DNA of 64,000 nucleotides from Rhabdophis nuchalis (lineage: Eukaryota; Chordata; Lepidosauria; Squamata; Natricidae): the NCBI GenBank assembly GCA_039707465.1, contig CM077647.1, positions 47,828,110 through 47,892,109 of the forward strand, in the 5' to 3' direction. Below, piece after piece: positions 33,474 to 47,129 of this stretch (positions within the stretch are counted from its first letter, which is position 1; every line of letters begins with the position of its first letter). Under the pieces are notes generated by a model. That model was not told the origin of the DNA, did no database searches, and was given only the letters and a program-made list of their open reading frames with translations. Both the position numbers and the translations under genes were made by a program.

Positions 33474-35152
33474 TTATAAATAATAATCTGGCTCTACACT
33501 ATTGGACTAAAAAGAAAAAAGACAAGCAATCTAGAACTAAAAAAAATTTCATCTCCCATTAATTCCAGCTGCCCCATTGAGAACATTTTGCTGATTGATT
33601 ATCTGTATAATTTCTGCAACAAAAACTTATTCAATTTTTTCAGGCTTTAAAAATGTTATGTGACTACATTTCCTTAAGGATCATATTCAAAGTTACCAAA
33701 ACTTTGTTGCACTGTGACAATGCGGATATAAAGTTAAAATATCCTAGAATAGGATGGACATTATTACCATGTCTCTGTGACCACAGTTTAAAGAACAGAA
33801 CGTATATGATATAAGTTCACGCTAACTAGCTTTGGTTGTACAAATCAAATTTTTATTACCTTTTTTTTAAGAAATTAGATTTTAGCCTTTCTTTCCTTCC
33901 CTTTCAACAGGAAGCTTTGCACATAATTGATGTATAGATTGCAAAAAATGTGAAATGTGGCTCCTGCACAATTTCATGATATAAATTATATAACATGTAG
34001 ACAGAACACAATCCTATAAATATAGGATTGGTCTTTCAGACAATTAATTAGAAAAAATTCTAAGAATTCTAAGCTTTCTTCTTAGTCTTGAAAGAAGTAA
34101 TAACTAGCACCCTCTAGTGGAATAAATTAAAGAATTTGTTTTCTGCTACAAGTCTATGAGACTGCTACAGTAATATTTATTTTAAGTTGATTGTACAGTA
34201 CAAATGTCATCAAAATTTAGAGCTCCCAAGAGAAATGTTAACCTGTAGATTTTTGAAATGTAAAACATTTGAAATAATGTTTTATTCAATTTATTTTGAG
34301 CTCCTTGATTTTTTACATTTTTTAAAAACCCTTAGCTGTCTTACAAATAACTTCGTTCACTTTTATATAAACTATATTGAACATCATTACTATTGATTAG
34401 AAAATAATCTATATTATCTCACTTAGGATAAGAGCTCAAAAACGTCATATATATCTTAATACAACAGAGAATGAAAAATTTATATTACCTGAAATTTTAT
34501 ATAACTATAGCTTATAATCATTACTATTACTATCACGGTGTTACTCTATTTCAGAAAACGTCATCTTAGTGTCATTCACAAACTAAAGTAATGTTAATTT
34601 AGGCAGCCTATGTATATATATTTAGCCAAGATAAAAAATAAAGCAGGGGTAGGATTTTATTTGTTGGTTATCTATATACTATTAAAACTCGTCTATTTGC
34701 CTGTGTGTAATCTTTAATTGAGTTAAACAGTGCACCATAAAATAACAATTTTTGAACCAAAGTACCTAAAATGGGCTAATTTATAGAATGCATATAAAAT
34801 CTAGAACCCATGATTCCTGTGGAATTGAAATTTGACAAATTTTATAAAATCAATATCACAAAGTTATAAAACATTTTATTACATATCATATCATATATCA
34901 CATTACATATCATATCCTTCTGTTGACTGTACTATACAATTCAATATAGGCTATATTCAAGGTAAATATATCTCTGAATATCTTCTTGAATTTTAAGAAT
35001 TTTTTCCAATAAAGGTCATGCATTAGAAACTCCGCCATTGTTGAAGGCATTGAACAATCTGGTAAAGAAATATTTCTGAAATGATGGCCCAATGAGAGTC
35101 CTTAAAGAACAGTAAAACCCCAAAATAGTACAAAGTGGTAACCCAAGAACTG
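33474..35152. other. AT-rich spacer, unit B
   Basis: Equivalent of 15,484-17,159. Small differences are shared with unit C, for example tcatatcatatat near 34,886. Confidence 0.6.
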
Positions 35153-35160
35153 ATATAGAC

Positions 35161-35430
35161 AAGGGGTCCCCAACCCCCATGCCCTGAATCACTACTAGCT
35201 ATGATTATTCAGAATTGGGCTGTGTAAGTGGCAGGCTGGAACATGTGTACATAAGCGCAGCTCAACCTGCACAAGCGGTGGGTGGGGGGGGAACTTGCGT
35301 GTGTATACACCAGCCTGCTGCTCAAGCTGGTCTACCACGTGCACACCAGTCTACCTCTCACACAGCCTAGTTCCCCTCTTCCCCACTCCCGCCAACTAGG
35401 CCACCAAGCCACAAAGGCTGGGAACCACTG
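35161..35430. mobile_element. hAT MITE, unit B
   Basis: Same insertion as at 17,168, flanked by atatagac at 35,153-35,160 and 35,431-35,438. Confidence 0.85.
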
Positions 35431-35544
35431 ATATAGACAACTTCTCTAAGAAGGAAGACGAATTAAAGAATTGTCCAGAAAATCTATCTTCATTGACATG
35501 TTGTATTTTAAGGTCTTGTTTGTTGTAAGAAATTTATCAACTAG

Positions 35545-37983
35545 TTTTTTATTTTATTTATTTTTATTTATTTTAAATTTATATCCCGCCCTTCTCCACA
35601 GAGGACCCAGGGTGGCGCACAGGAAATTTAAAAAACATACAAAATACAATAAATATAATTTAAAAACTATTAAATAAACCTATCCTGCGCTAAAACCAAA
35701 TTTTAAAAACCCAATTTAAAACTATCTAAAAGTCCCCATGGGAGGTTAGGCTAGACCGGCTTGGTGAAACAAATATGTCTTAAGACATTGGCGGAAGAGG
35801 CGGAGGTCGGTGATGGTACGTAATTCAGGGGGCAGGTCATTCCAGAGGGCTGGCCCCGCCACAGAGAAGGCTCTCCCCCTGGGTGTCGCCAGTCGGCATT
35901 GTCAGGCCGACGGCACCCTGAGGAGGCCCTCTCTGTGGGAGCGTATCGGTCTAAGGGATGTATGGGGCAGGAGGCGGTCTCGCATATAACTAGGCCCCGA
36001 GCCATGGAGCGCTTTAAAGATAGTTGTCAAAACCTTGAAGCACACTCGAAAGGCCACAGGAAGCCAATGCAGCTCGCGCAGGATCGGTGTTATGTGGGAG
36101 CACCTAGTGGCTCCCATAAACACCCGCGCGGCTGCGTTTTGGACTAGCTGTAGCTTTCGAGTGCACCTCAAGGGAAGCCCCATGTAGAGAGCATTACAAT
36201 AGTCGAGTCGGGACGTCACGAGAGCTTGAGTGACTGTGCGAAGGGCAGCCCGGTCCAGTAAGGGGCGCAATTGGCGCATCAGGCGTACCTGATGAAATGC
36301 CCCCCTGGCCACGGCTGCCACATGGTCCTCCATGGACAGCCGGGAATCCAGGAGGACACCCAAATTGCGCGCCCTCTCCACGGGGGCCAGTGTTTCGCCC
36401 CCAATGGCCAGAGTTGGAATAATCTGGCTGAACCGGGGTGCCGGAAACCACAGCCACTCAGTCTTGGCAGGGTTGAGCTTGAGTTTGTTACCACCCATCC
36501 AGATCCGTACGGCTTTCAGACACCGGGACAGCACTTCGGCGGCATCGTTGGGGTGGTTTGGGGTGGATATGTACAGCTGGGTGTCATCAGCGTACAGATG
36601 GTACTCCACCCCAAAACCACGGATGATCTCACCCAGCGGCTTCATATATGTGTTGAAAAGGAGGGGCGAGAGGACCGACCCCTGAGGGACCCCACATAGG
36701 AGAGGCCTCGAGGTCGACCTCTGCCCTCCCGTCAACACATATTGCGACCGACCAGAGAGGTAGGATGAGAACCACCGCAGAACGGTGCCTCCCAGCCCCA
36801 ACCCCCCCAGTCGGTGCAATAGGATACCATGGTCGATGGTATCAAAAGCCGCCGAGAGGTCTAATAGGACTAGGATAGAGGAATAACCTCTATCCCGCGC
36901 CCTCCAGAGATCATCAACCAACGCGACCAATGCTGTCTCGGTGCTGTGACCGGGTCGGAAGCCGGACTGGCGCGGGTCTAGATAATCAACTTCCTCCAGG
37001 TGTCGCGGAAACTGTTGGGCTACCACACTCTCAACAACCTTCACTAAAAAGTGAAGGTTGGAGACCGGACGATAGTTCTCTAGTAAAGCTGGGTCCAGGG
37101 ACGGCTTCTTGAGGAGGGGCCTCACTACTGCCTCTTTCAAGACGGCAGGTAAGGACCCCTCACTCAAAGATGCGTTGACAATGCCCTGGAGCCAGCCTCG
37201 TGTCGTCTCCCAGGATGCCAGTACAAGCCAGGAGGGACACGGATCCAATAAACATGTGGTCGCCCTAGGCTTCCTTGACAGCCTGTCCATATCCTCGGTG
37301 GTAGCAAAGTCAAACTCCTCCCAAGAAGGAACCTCAAGACTAGTCTCGGACAGTCCCACAGGACCACTGTTGATGGAGGGTAGCTCATTCCGAATCCGAG
37401 TGATTTTCTCCTGCAGATAAATCCCAAATTCCTCTGCTCGCCCTTGCAGAGGGGCTTCCCGCGGCCTCTGATGGAGGAGGGAGCGGGTCACCCCAAACAG
37501 GGCGGCAGGGCGGTTATCTGCGGATGCAATAAGGGTGGCACAATACTCACGTTTGGCCACCCTTATCGCCACTAAATAAGCCCTAATATGGGTTCTCACT
37601 AGTGTTCGGTCGGCTTCGGAGCGAGAGGATCTCCATCTGCTCTCTAGGCGTCTCTTGTGGCGCTTCATCCCCCGAAGCTCCTCAGTGAACCAAGGAGCCT
37701 GCGTGATTCGTCACCGCAAGAGAGGCCGCAAGGGCGCGACTCGGTCCAAGGCCCCCGTGGCCGCACTTAACCATGCGGCCACTAGGTCCTCAGTCGAATC
37801 GCGGGGCAGGGTCACAGGAATTGGCCCAAGCTCCCTCTGGAACCTTTCCGGGTCCATCAGAAGCCTGGGGCGGAACCATATAGGAGTGTCCGGTTCCGCC
37901 TCCCCGCGGTGGGGTGTAGCAATTGGAAAGTCCAGCCGAAGGAGAACGTGATCTGTCCATGACAAGGGAGTGATGACTAGATC
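35545..37983 (-). mobile_element. L2-clade LINE, unit B (holds the A/C switch point)
   Basis: Same LINE as at 17,552. The 588-codon RT frame spans 37,668-35,902 with a YADD box, between TGA codons at 37,711-37,713 and 35,902-35,904. Variants left of 37,067 match unit C; from 37,246 rightward they match unit A. Confidence 0.9.
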
Positions 37984-39590
37984 CCTAGTTGAATGTAGTT
38001 TGGTGCTCCAAGAAAATTCTGAATTACATTTTTGAATGCTTTCCAGGAAATTTTTTCTGCCTCCACTAACAGTTCTTTAAGCAACTAACAGTTCTTTAAG
38101 CATATACTGATGATGTATATGACCTGTGCCAATGAAAATGGCTTTTTTAAAAACCTAGGTATCAGTTATTCTTGAAAATATTTGTTCCAAACAATAAAAA
38201 TCTTCCCTTCTTAATCTTGTTGCTTTCACAAACTTTTCTCATCAGGCAACATTTTATGTGAAGCAGAAGCAAAAATGTATTTGTCAAGTCAACAAGTGGT
38301 TCATGTGCCACAATTTTTTGTCCTGGAATCAAATTCTTTTAGAATGGACATTTCTTTTAAATGTAATATGACTCTCTTGAATGCCTTCCCATTCGTATAT
38401 GGAACAACAGTACTTGATATATCCAAACTGCATTCAAAACAGCTCACAACTAATTTTAGATTGGCACAGATATTATAGTAATATTTGGTGTACTGGATTA
38501 GCTTCAATAACAGTTCTAAAAGTGTGGCATAGCCAACTTATTTTTGTAACAGATTCATTAGCAACAAAAAAAATCTACAAAATACACCTAAAAGCAAAAT
38601 CTTTGTTGTCCAATGCCTTTCTTCCTTTTCTCAGACAATTTTCACCCTATTTATACAGTAAGTAATTTTAATTACATTAGTACCCATTGTTATTATATCA
38701 CAATTCTGCAAAATTATATTTTGATAGGTATACTGGTTCATGGTGCACTGTTAATACATTTCACTTTTAAAACTTTTATTTTTCAGAAATCTCTTCAATT
38801 TTGATTGAAATTTGGTGCCTGTAGGTTGATGCTATTCAGCTTTAGCCTACATCCAACCCTGATGACGTATTCTACGCTGGTAGAAGCAACATCCTATATT
38901 CCTAGAATGGCTATTGCATTTCCTGCTTACTGGTTAGTATTTCCCCCCCTCTTCATGGTGGCAGCAACAGTAGCGTAATTCATGCCTTGCCCAACTGTGT
39001 ATAAACCATATTGCCTAATAGGAACATATAACATTGTCCCTCTAAACTGAAAATAGATAGGGGCAGGGTAAGGGTAAGAGGAAGAACATTTGCCAGTGAA
39101 GAGAAAAGTGAATAAATTGAGAAAATATGTTATTAAGACATTTGAATCATTCATAATTTCAGTTCTCCTTTTTTTGCAAAAGTATTATGCTTAAACTAAG
39201 TATTGTATCTCAACCTCTTGCCCTTCAGAAGATCTCAGTCATATTTCCTGTCCATTCATTCATTCATTCATAATTTATTTGAAATTATAATTTTTCAATG
39301 TAGTACAAGTATATAAAACAAAAAAGACATAAAAAGTATGAAAAAGAAATAGAAAAAAAAAACAGTTTTGCCCTCTACCTTTCTTTTTGTTGAGTAATTA
39401 TCATCTTATTCTTTTTTCCCATCTTCATTAGATATTTTTAATCCCCAAATCCAGAAATCATTAATTCAATCTTTTATTTTAACAAAAAGTCCATATAAGA
39501 TTGTCAGTCAAAACATTATTTTTTTCTGATCTACTTCTACTTTTATGAAAGTTTATTTTATGATTGAATCTTTCACTGTATATCCAGAAC
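37984..39590. other. AT-rich spacer, unit B
   Basis: Equivalent of 19,991-21,597 and essentially unit A's version. No gene recognised. Confidence 0.6.
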
Positions 39591-39972
39591 AAATAGTCCT
39601 TGACTTACAATCATTTATTTAGTGACCATTCAAAGCTACGATGGCACTGAAAAAATGGCATGACTGTATTTCACACTTATGACTGTTGCAGTATGCCCAT
39701 GGTCTTATGATCAAAATTTGACTGCTTGGTAACTGGTTCCTATTTATGACAGTTGCTGGCCTAGAATCATGTGATCACCTTTTGTGACTTTCTGACAAGC
39801 AAAGTCAATGGGGAATCCAAACTCACTTTGCATTCATGTTACTGACTTAACAACTGCAGTGATTCACTGTGGCAAGAAATGTCATAAAATGGACCGAAAC
39901 TCTCTTAGTTAAGAATCTCACTTAGCAGTAGAAATTTTGGATTCAATTATGGATGTAAACTGAGGACTATTT
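39591..39972. mobile_element. complete MITE, 'tagtcct' family, unit B
   Basis: Same element and ends as at 21,598. Confidence 0.75.
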
Positions 39973-40189
39973 ATATTTCATTATTTTTCCAACTTTTTGC
40001 ATACAATAATTTTGCTGCAGCTACTTTTGATCATTCCTATCAGCACTCTTATGCAATAAATAACTCTAGGTTGGCTTATTTGTGCAGGTCAGAAAGATTA
40101 AGCTTAGAAAGTTGGCTTTGGAGATAGATGGATATAAGATTAGAGTTAAGAAAAAAAATATATGCCACCAGCATATACATTAACATCTC

Positions 40190-40943
40190 AAGATGGCAGC
40201 GCGCTTAGGCGCAGCGGCTTTGAGCTCCTGGTGTCACAGCAGACTTTTCCATCAAAAACTCGCTCTGAACCTACTGTGAATTATAGATAAACAAACATAT
40301 CAACTGGTTGTGACACATCAGTTAAAGGAAAAAAAGGATTACTCGGATTTATTAGGACAAGTAAGAAAAGCAAGTTTCAGGCAGAGAAATCCTCAAGAAG
40401 AAGCCTAGATCTGGGTAGTGGAGAATTTTTAAAACCCATGTTGTATCGTAAACAAAGCCTTGATGAAACAATGATCGCAGATTCTTCACGAAGTTTATGT
40501 TCTGTAACGGTGGCACCATCATTATCTCTTGGGAATATACAAGGGGCAACTGCAAGAATTGAAATGAAGAAGCGGAGAGCACCACCCCTACCAGTAATTC
40601 CATCCTTTTCTGTTGGGAAAGCTGAGAGAGAAGAAAAAAAGTGCGATTCCTCAAAGTTCATTGCAACAAGAAATAAAAAAGGAAAAGAGACGTGCTCCTC
40701 TTCCACCAACTCCTAAAATGCCAAACAGATTTGAATTTTACACACATAATAACTGGTGTACTGACAGTGGGGTTGCTTATACACACTGTTCTGCAGACGT
40801 GGGGTTCACTGCTGTCTGTATTCCACCTGATGCAAATGTTGGCACAGCGCTCGAACCAATTTCATTGTAATTTTATTACAAGCTTATTACAATGACAATA
40901 AAGATTATTATTGTTGTTGTTGTTGTTGTTGTTATTATTATTA
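40190..40943 (+). mobile_element. composite KRRAP retrosequence, unit B
   Basis: As in unit A, with KRRAP motifs near 40,567 and 40,685 and the (TTG)n-containing tail. A private G-to-A change alters the gatggcggcgcg start to gatggcagcgcg. Confidence 0.55.
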
Positions 40944-40977
40944 AATTCTAACTGGATAAACAGAAATTGCCCATATT

Positions 40978-41388
40978 TTGTTTAAAAAATTTATTGGCCA
41001 CCAATCTTACCTTAAGGTACCTCTGGGCAGCTTACAGTCAAAAACAAATATATACATTAAAATATTAAATAAATTAAAAGCAAGAATTAAAAAGCAAGGA
41101 TACATGGGGAGGGCAGGGGCAGAATGGGGGAGGTGAGATCTGTTATTACTCGATCATCCACCTCCATTATATTGTTGACCCAGTGGGACCCTGGGTCTTT
41201 ACAAAACAATAGGATAGTTGGTACCAACTGCACATCGAGGGGCAAGATATTCCAGAAGGCAGGAAGAAACAGCAGAGAAGGTTCTCCTCCTGGATCCTGC
41301 CAGCTGGAATTCATCAGAATTTTGGAGAGGGTGTTATCGGGTAGGAAGGAAACAGATACATTTGAGTTGTGAAAATGATGCCTTACTG
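40978..41388 (-). mobile_element. L2-like LINE 3' end, unit B
   Basis: Equivalent of 22,985-23,395. Confidence 0.55.
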
Positions 41389-41403
41389 GGAGATTTTATT
41401 CTA

Positions 41404-41482
41404 AGACAGACAGACAGACAGGAGGGGGAGGGGGAGGGGGAGGAGGGGGGACGAGAAGTAGGAAGAGGAAGAGGAAGAAGAA
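41404..41482 (+). repeat. purine-rich tract, unit B
   Basis: Same (GACA)n/G-run tract as at 23,411. Confidence 0.8.
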
Positions 41483-41596
41483 TAAAAAAGTAGATGTTCC
41501 AGAGTTGGAATTATTACATATTTTAGGCAAGTAATTCTAATTTAAAGAAATAGGAGTTTATTGTATTATTAACTCCTAGCTGCGAAATTAAGAATT

Positions 41597-41734
41597 TATT
41601 TATTTATTTATTCAAATTTATACCCCGCCCTCCTCTTTGTTAGGACCCAGGGCGGCGCACAGGCATTATTTAAAAACCACAATAAATACAATATACAACA
41701 TTAAAATATATTAAATTATTTACCCGTGCTAAAA
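41597..41734 (-). mobile_element. L2 3'-end patch at the B/C junction
   Basis: Same 138-bp patch and same two join points as 23,604-23,741, so the second junction is a copy of the first. Confidence 0.8.
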
Positions 41735-42964
41735 AACAGATTTTCTTCCAAATCAATCCACTTCCAGATTCATACATTCATTTCCAGCAAAGTGACTGTT
41801 GAATTCTGATTTTTCCCTTCCAGGAAAGAACTTCAATTGCCTCCCTGGAACAAAGACATATAGGTAGCCATCATCAACATATTACTAATTTATTCCAGGC
41901 CAACAGATGGCCTTACTTAGTGGCCTATATAAAGATACTTAACTATTAGGAGAAAAGGGATGAACCTTGTGCCATATCAAATTGGACCATCCAACGACTT
42001 TACTAGTTCCCATCACTAAGTGGAACAGATTGTTTAGCAAGCAAAAAGATTACTACAATACAATGCAGTGCTCTCCAAGCCTCCACATTAGGTCTAGAAA
42101 CAGACCCATTTATTTCAAATAATATTTTTTATTTTTATTCCCATTTATCTGCATGTATCGGAGAAGACCATTTTTCTGCTTTATATGGTCAATTTAGTTC
42201 TCATACAGACTTGCAGCTACATGAAGCCTCCTTGTTCCACTAGCTTCCAGTGTCATGCTCCAAACTTAAAACCATAATTAAGCAGTTTAAAATATGAAAA
42301 GCCGTGGATCATATCTCATTATTTATAAACAGCAATGTGGAGTTGTGGGCCCCAGTGCTGGCTTCTCTTTTTACCATAATAGATCACTTCACCAGAGTTC
42401 CCTAGACTGAGTCTTAGTTATCATAATTCCAATATTCAAGAAAGGTTAAAAAAAAAAACTGTCCTACCAGCTTCTACCCAGTTCTATTCTGTAGAATCAC
42501 ATTAGCAAAATGCATGCTAAACATATTAAATGTTTAAACTTGATAAAATCTGAAACCACTTTAGATTTTCAAGCCTCTGTATGCCCAAATATTTACCTGG
42601 ATTATGCATCTAAAAATAAGGAAATTTAACTATTAAGTTAATTGTTTTGATTTAAAGTACAGTTTATATCTGTAATTAATTTGGAACAAAACCTCTAACA
42701 GAACTGCTATCTGGGCTCTACTAGTAAAACATCAACTCTCTATTTCCATTTTTGGTGATCTAAGTGATGTTGTGGCTGAACTCTGGTAAACTAAATGGCT
42801 TTTGGTACATGAGGCTCTACCAGCATCCCGGACTTTGGCCCACCAGTTAATAACAGACATGGTTTGCCACTGCCTTTGGTCAGCCTTTATATTCTGACAG
42901 TGAATTTGATAATTAAAAAGCATCTTTGCATATTTTTTCTGTTGCAATCACATTTTATTAAGTA
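41735..42964. other. unit C left spacer
   Basis: Nearly identical to 23,742-24,971. No gene recognised. Confidence 0.6.
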
Positions 42965-43074
42965 CTAGCTATACCCGGCCACGCGTTGCTGTGGCCTAGT
43001 CTGGTTAAATGGCTAACCAATCTGTGTGTAGATCTACACCTGCACATATACACCCAACCACCATATAAGCCCCA

Positions 43075-43261
43075 ACCTACCTACCTACTGTATTTCTCCC
43101 TCTCTGTCTATCCCTCTACCTACCTATCTACTGTATTTCTCCCTATCTATCTATCCATCCCCCTACCTATGTACCTACCTACCTACCTACTATATTTCTT
43201 CCTTTCTCCCTCTACCTACCTACCTACCTACCTACCTACCTACTCTTTCTTTCTTTCTTTC

Positions 43262-43305
<44 letters not shown>

Positions 43306-43307
43306 TG

Positions 43308-43339
<32 letters not shown>

Positions 43340-43406
43340 CACCTACCTACCTACCTACCTACATACATACATACATACCTACCTTATTTCTGCCTCTCTA
43401 TCTATC
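43075..43406 (+). repeat. compound tetranucleotide array, unit C
   Basis: More CTAT copies and fewer CTTT copies than in unit B. The net +8 bp shows the array has changed since the B/C duplication. Confidence 0.9.
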
Positions 43407-43408
43407 CC

Positions 43409-44093
43409 TTGGGGGTCATCTAGTCCAACTCCCTGCTAGGCAGGAAGCCCTATACCCATGATGGCGAACCTATGGCACGGGTGCCACAGGTGGCACTCAA
43501 AACCATTTCTTAGGCCACTCGAGGCATTGCCCTGTCAGCTTCAGTTTGTATGTGTGCCCTGGCCAGCTGATTTAGGCCTTCTTTTGAGGCCATTTTTTGC
43601 CCTCTGGAGGTGGGGGAAGGCTGTTTTCACCCTCCCCAGGCTCCTATAAACCCTCTGGAGCCTGGGGATGACGTAAAAAGCATGCCAAATGCAGGGGGTC
43701 ATGCACATAGCATTATGGATGTGGCACACCTGTGCACATCGCCCCTGCACTCCCCCTGCTATTGGCAAGTGAGCCAAAAAAGGTTAGCCATCACTGCCCT
43801 ATACCATTTCAGACTAATGGCTATCCAACATCTTCTTGAAGACTTCCAGTGTTGGGGCATTCACAACTTCTGGAGGCAAGCTGTTCCACTGATTAATTGT
43901 TCTAACTGTCAGGAAATTTCTCCTCAGTTCTAAGTTGCTTCTCTCCTTGATTAGTTTCCACCCATTGCTTCTTGTCCTGCCCCCAGGTGCCTTGGAGAAT
44001 AGCTTGACTCCCTCTTCTTTGTGGCAACCCCTGAAATATTGGAAGGCTGCTATCCTGTCTCCCCTAATCCCTCTTTTATTAAACTGTATTTCT
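43409..44093 (-). mobile_element. CR1-type LINE 3' end, split by hAT, unit C
   Basis: Equivalent of 25,408-26,092. Confidence 0.8.
43456..43796. mobile_element. hAT MITE nested in CR1, unit C
   Basis: Equivalent of 25,455-25,795, with the same ccctatac duplications on both sides. Confidence 0.9.
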
Positions 44094-44128
44094 CCCTGTC
44101 TCTCTATTCCCCTATCCACCTACCTACT

Positions 44129-44492
44129 GTAATACAATAATACAATAGCAGAGTTGGAAGGGACCTTGGAGGTCATCTAGTCCAACCCTGCTGCTCAAGC
44201 AGGAGACCCTATGCCATTTCAGACAAATGGTTTTCCAGTCTCTTCTCTCTTCAGTGTTGGGGCATCCATAACTTCTGGTGGCAAGATGTTCCACTGGTTA
44301 ATAGTTCTCACTGCCAGGAAATTTGCCCTCAGTTCTAGGTTGCTTCTCTCCTTGATTAGTTTCCACCCATTGCTTCTTGTTCTGCCCTCGGGTGCCTTGG
44401 AGAATAGCTGGACTCCCTCTTCTTTGGGGCAACCCCTGAGATATTGGAAGGCTGCTATCATGCCTTCCCTAGTCCCTCTTTTATTAAACTGT
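44129..44492 (-). mobile_element. second CR1-type 3' end, unit C
   Basis: Equivalent of 26,128-26,491. Confidence 0.8.
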
Positions 44493-44935
44493 ATTTGCTG
44501 TCAGATGGGTGATTCTTTGTTACAGTTTGGTTCAGTTAGTATTAAACAGTTTAAAGCAGCTGCCTGCCTCCTTTTTTTTTTACCTCAGAGAACAGTCCTG
44601 AGCAGAATTCCCCCCCCCCTCTATGGGCCACCTGGGAGTTTGCTGTCCTCTGTGCCTTTTTGGCCCCAAGAGGCCGCCGTATGAGGCCTTTTTCAACACT
44701 GGCAGTTGAAAAGCAGTTTGATGGGCGTGGCTACAGGGTTGTTTACACACATTCAGTGGGTACATTTTTTGGGTGTAATTTGTACACAACTCACGCGTGC
44801 TAGGCACAAAATGATTAGCTATTCTATTATCGGAGGTCCTTGGCTACGTTGTGTCAAAATTTGAGGAAAATTGGTCCAGTACTTTTTGAGATTAGTGGAT
44901 TCGTACAAACTATTTTACATTTTTATTTATATAGA

Positions 44936-45521
44936 TTGTAAAATACAAACTACCAAAGTAAATAAGAGGACAATGAGGAGGGAAGTGGAAAGGGAGAAGA
45001 AAGGTGAGGAAAAATAGGGAAAGAAAAAGAAAGATTGACTTCCGACTCTCTGTTACAGCAGAATAAGACAAACAGCATTTTGCTTTTTCATAATAGTATG
45101 AACAAGTCATTTCTATAAAGATCTATTAAATCTGTAAAACCCAAAGTCAAAATTTCATTCTTTTCCACATCAAATACAAAGTTCAAAAGTGATTACCAAA
45201 TGGAAACAAAAGTACTTATGTTCTTTTTTCTTGAAGGACAAGATATATAGAATAAATCAATGTATCATCACAAATTTAACTGAATTTAATCCCTGAAGTT
45301 TATTAGACTTTAGTGTACTTTAGCAGACATTACAAATTCCACACTTGCAATCTACTATGATACGTTGTGGAAACACTAACTGAGATTGTATATACTGAGA
45401 GCAATGCCATTTGTCCTAGTAAAAAAATATATATATATTGCTGTAAATTATGATAATTATAATAACTTGTAAGATGCACAGAGTCATCTTATAGGAGAAA
45501 TGGGCCACATAAAGATGTAAT
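44936..45521. other. spacer between Helitron and Gypsy, unit C
   Basis: Equivalent of 26,935-27,520. No gene seen. Confidence 0.6.
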
Positions 45522-45899
45522 TGTCAGCCTTCGCTTTGCTGCATGCTTGGCTGCCATGGAAACGGGGAGGGTAGGGTTGGGTTAACTATGAGTGCTGGAG
45601 GAAGATGGAGCGAGTCGGTGATATCGCAAACCTAACGGTATCACATTCTATTCTGATGACTGCTCTGGATGTGATGCCCACCTGACATCGTGGAGGATAT
45701 TGCATTGGACACTATTGTGGGGGTCATGGGTTATTGGGGTTGGCTTATGCTTTGATATACACGCTTCGCGCCTAAACTAGTCACTCCCTGCTTGACCTTC
45801 GTTTGCTGTTCTTCTGTATTCAGTAAAAGTAACCTTAAACATTCTGAAATATGCTTAAGTGTGGTCTTTCTTGAGTAATGGAAGAAGCGAACCCTGACA
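45522..45899 (+). mobile_element. 5' LTR, Gypsy copy C
   Basis: 378 bp. Self-primer at 45,783-45,793 with a TATA-like box 27 nt upstream. Confidence 0.9.
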
Positions 45900-45901
45900 T
45901 A

Positions 45902-45912
45902 AAGCAGGGAGT
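45902..45912 (+). promoter_or_regulatory. self-primed primer-binding site, copy C
   Basis: aagcagggagt, complementary to 45,783-45,793. Confidence 0.6.
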
Positions 45913-45984
45913 CATTTTGCACACTCATCTCTGAGCTAACAACTTCTGTAGTGAGTGTAATAAAACCATAAAATCCGGAACCAG

Positions 45985-46903
45985 ATGTCGGAGCCCGGGA
46001 AAGAAGAACCGCTGGGAGCGGCAGCCCCTCACCCAACTGTCCTGAAAGAAGAACCAAGGTCAGTAATGGAATTATTAGATGATCTTAGCGTGGAACCTAA
46101 ACCCGAAGAAAGATCAACTCGCCATCGTTGGTCCGAGGGAGTGGAAATTAAGGGAATTGCTTTTGAAGACATTGCCCCCGGGGTCACAACCACCAGACGC
46201 CGGCAAGCCCACTCCCCGCCCCTGTGGGAAATGATAAAGGAAGAGAGGAACTTGAGAGAGATGGCAAGAGATCTAATCCGTCAAGCGGATGACAGTAAGG
46301 AAGCCCGAGAGAAAATGTGGGGGGGGGGATCCTACTCCTTCGGAAGGGGAAGGGAAGTTACAACAGCAAGAAACACCCCCCCCCAGGAAAAAGAGAGGGA
46401 GATCCCCTAACCACCCACTGCTACTCCTAGGGGAGGTGCCCCAAGAGCAGCTCCACAGAGAGATCCAAGTCCTGCACCACGCAGAGTTGCAAGACTTCCC
46501 CCACTTGGAATTAAGTTTGGGGGAAACTCTACCGAGTTGGGATTTTTTTTACTGCAAGTCAGCAACTTCGTTAAACAATTTGCCGACGATTTGTGAGGTG
46601 ATGACTCAAAGATAAGAATTGTGTCTCTGGCTCTGGAGGGTACAGCGGCCGATTGGTTACTATCATTGCATAATGATAATTCCCCTTTAATGGAGGACTT
46701 TGATAGATTTATGACCGCTCTTAGAAGGCGGTTTGAAGACCCCCTCCTTCATAGAAAGGCACGGATTGAAATGAAGAATCTGCACCAGGGAAACAGATCA
46801 GTTCAAGTTTACACTCAACGTTTTCGTGAGCTGGCCATTTATATGCGCGGCTGGAGCATTGAAGCTCTTATCGATAATTATACTGAAGGCTTAAACCCAA
46901 CTA
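45985..46903 (+). pseudogene. gag (capsid region), copy C, broken
   Basis: Ten Gs at 46,319-46,328 let the frame continue into GSYSFGRGREVTTARN, further than in copies A and B. A C run then shifts it to a stop at 46,410. The capsid-like part from 46,621 is as in copy B. Confidence 0.8.
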
Positions 46904-47129
46904 CAGTGATCCCTCATTTTCCGCGGCTTCGTTGTTCGCGGCTTCCGTGATTCGCGGATTTGTAAAAAATACAGGGGGGAAAATTGCATTGGTAGGAGGC
47001 AAGCGCCACCTAGTGGTTGCTTTAAACATGTCCACCAATTCAAGTTTCCTATAGAATCCCACTTCGCGGATATCTGGTTTCCGCGGACGGGCGCGGTCCC
47101 GATTAGCCGCGAAAAACGAGGGATTACTG
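46904..47129. mobile_element. pogo/Tigger-like MITE in gag, copy C
   Basis: Same TA-flanked insertion as in copies A and B. Confidence 0.85.

Larger units (their letters stand above)
23742..41596. repeat. tandem unit B (mosaic)
   Basis: 17,855 bp. Left of about 37,067 it shares variants with unit C, including the Helitron. Right of about 37,246 it shares variants with unit A, such as the (TTG)n tail at 40,913. Private changes occur, for example G at 40,143 and T-to-G at 27,535. Confidence 0.92.
42965..44935 (-). mobile_element. non-autonomous Helitron, unit C
   Basis: Same insertion as in unit B, 1,971 bp. The 8 extra bases lie in its tetranucleotide array (43,075-43,406). Confidence 0.88.
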
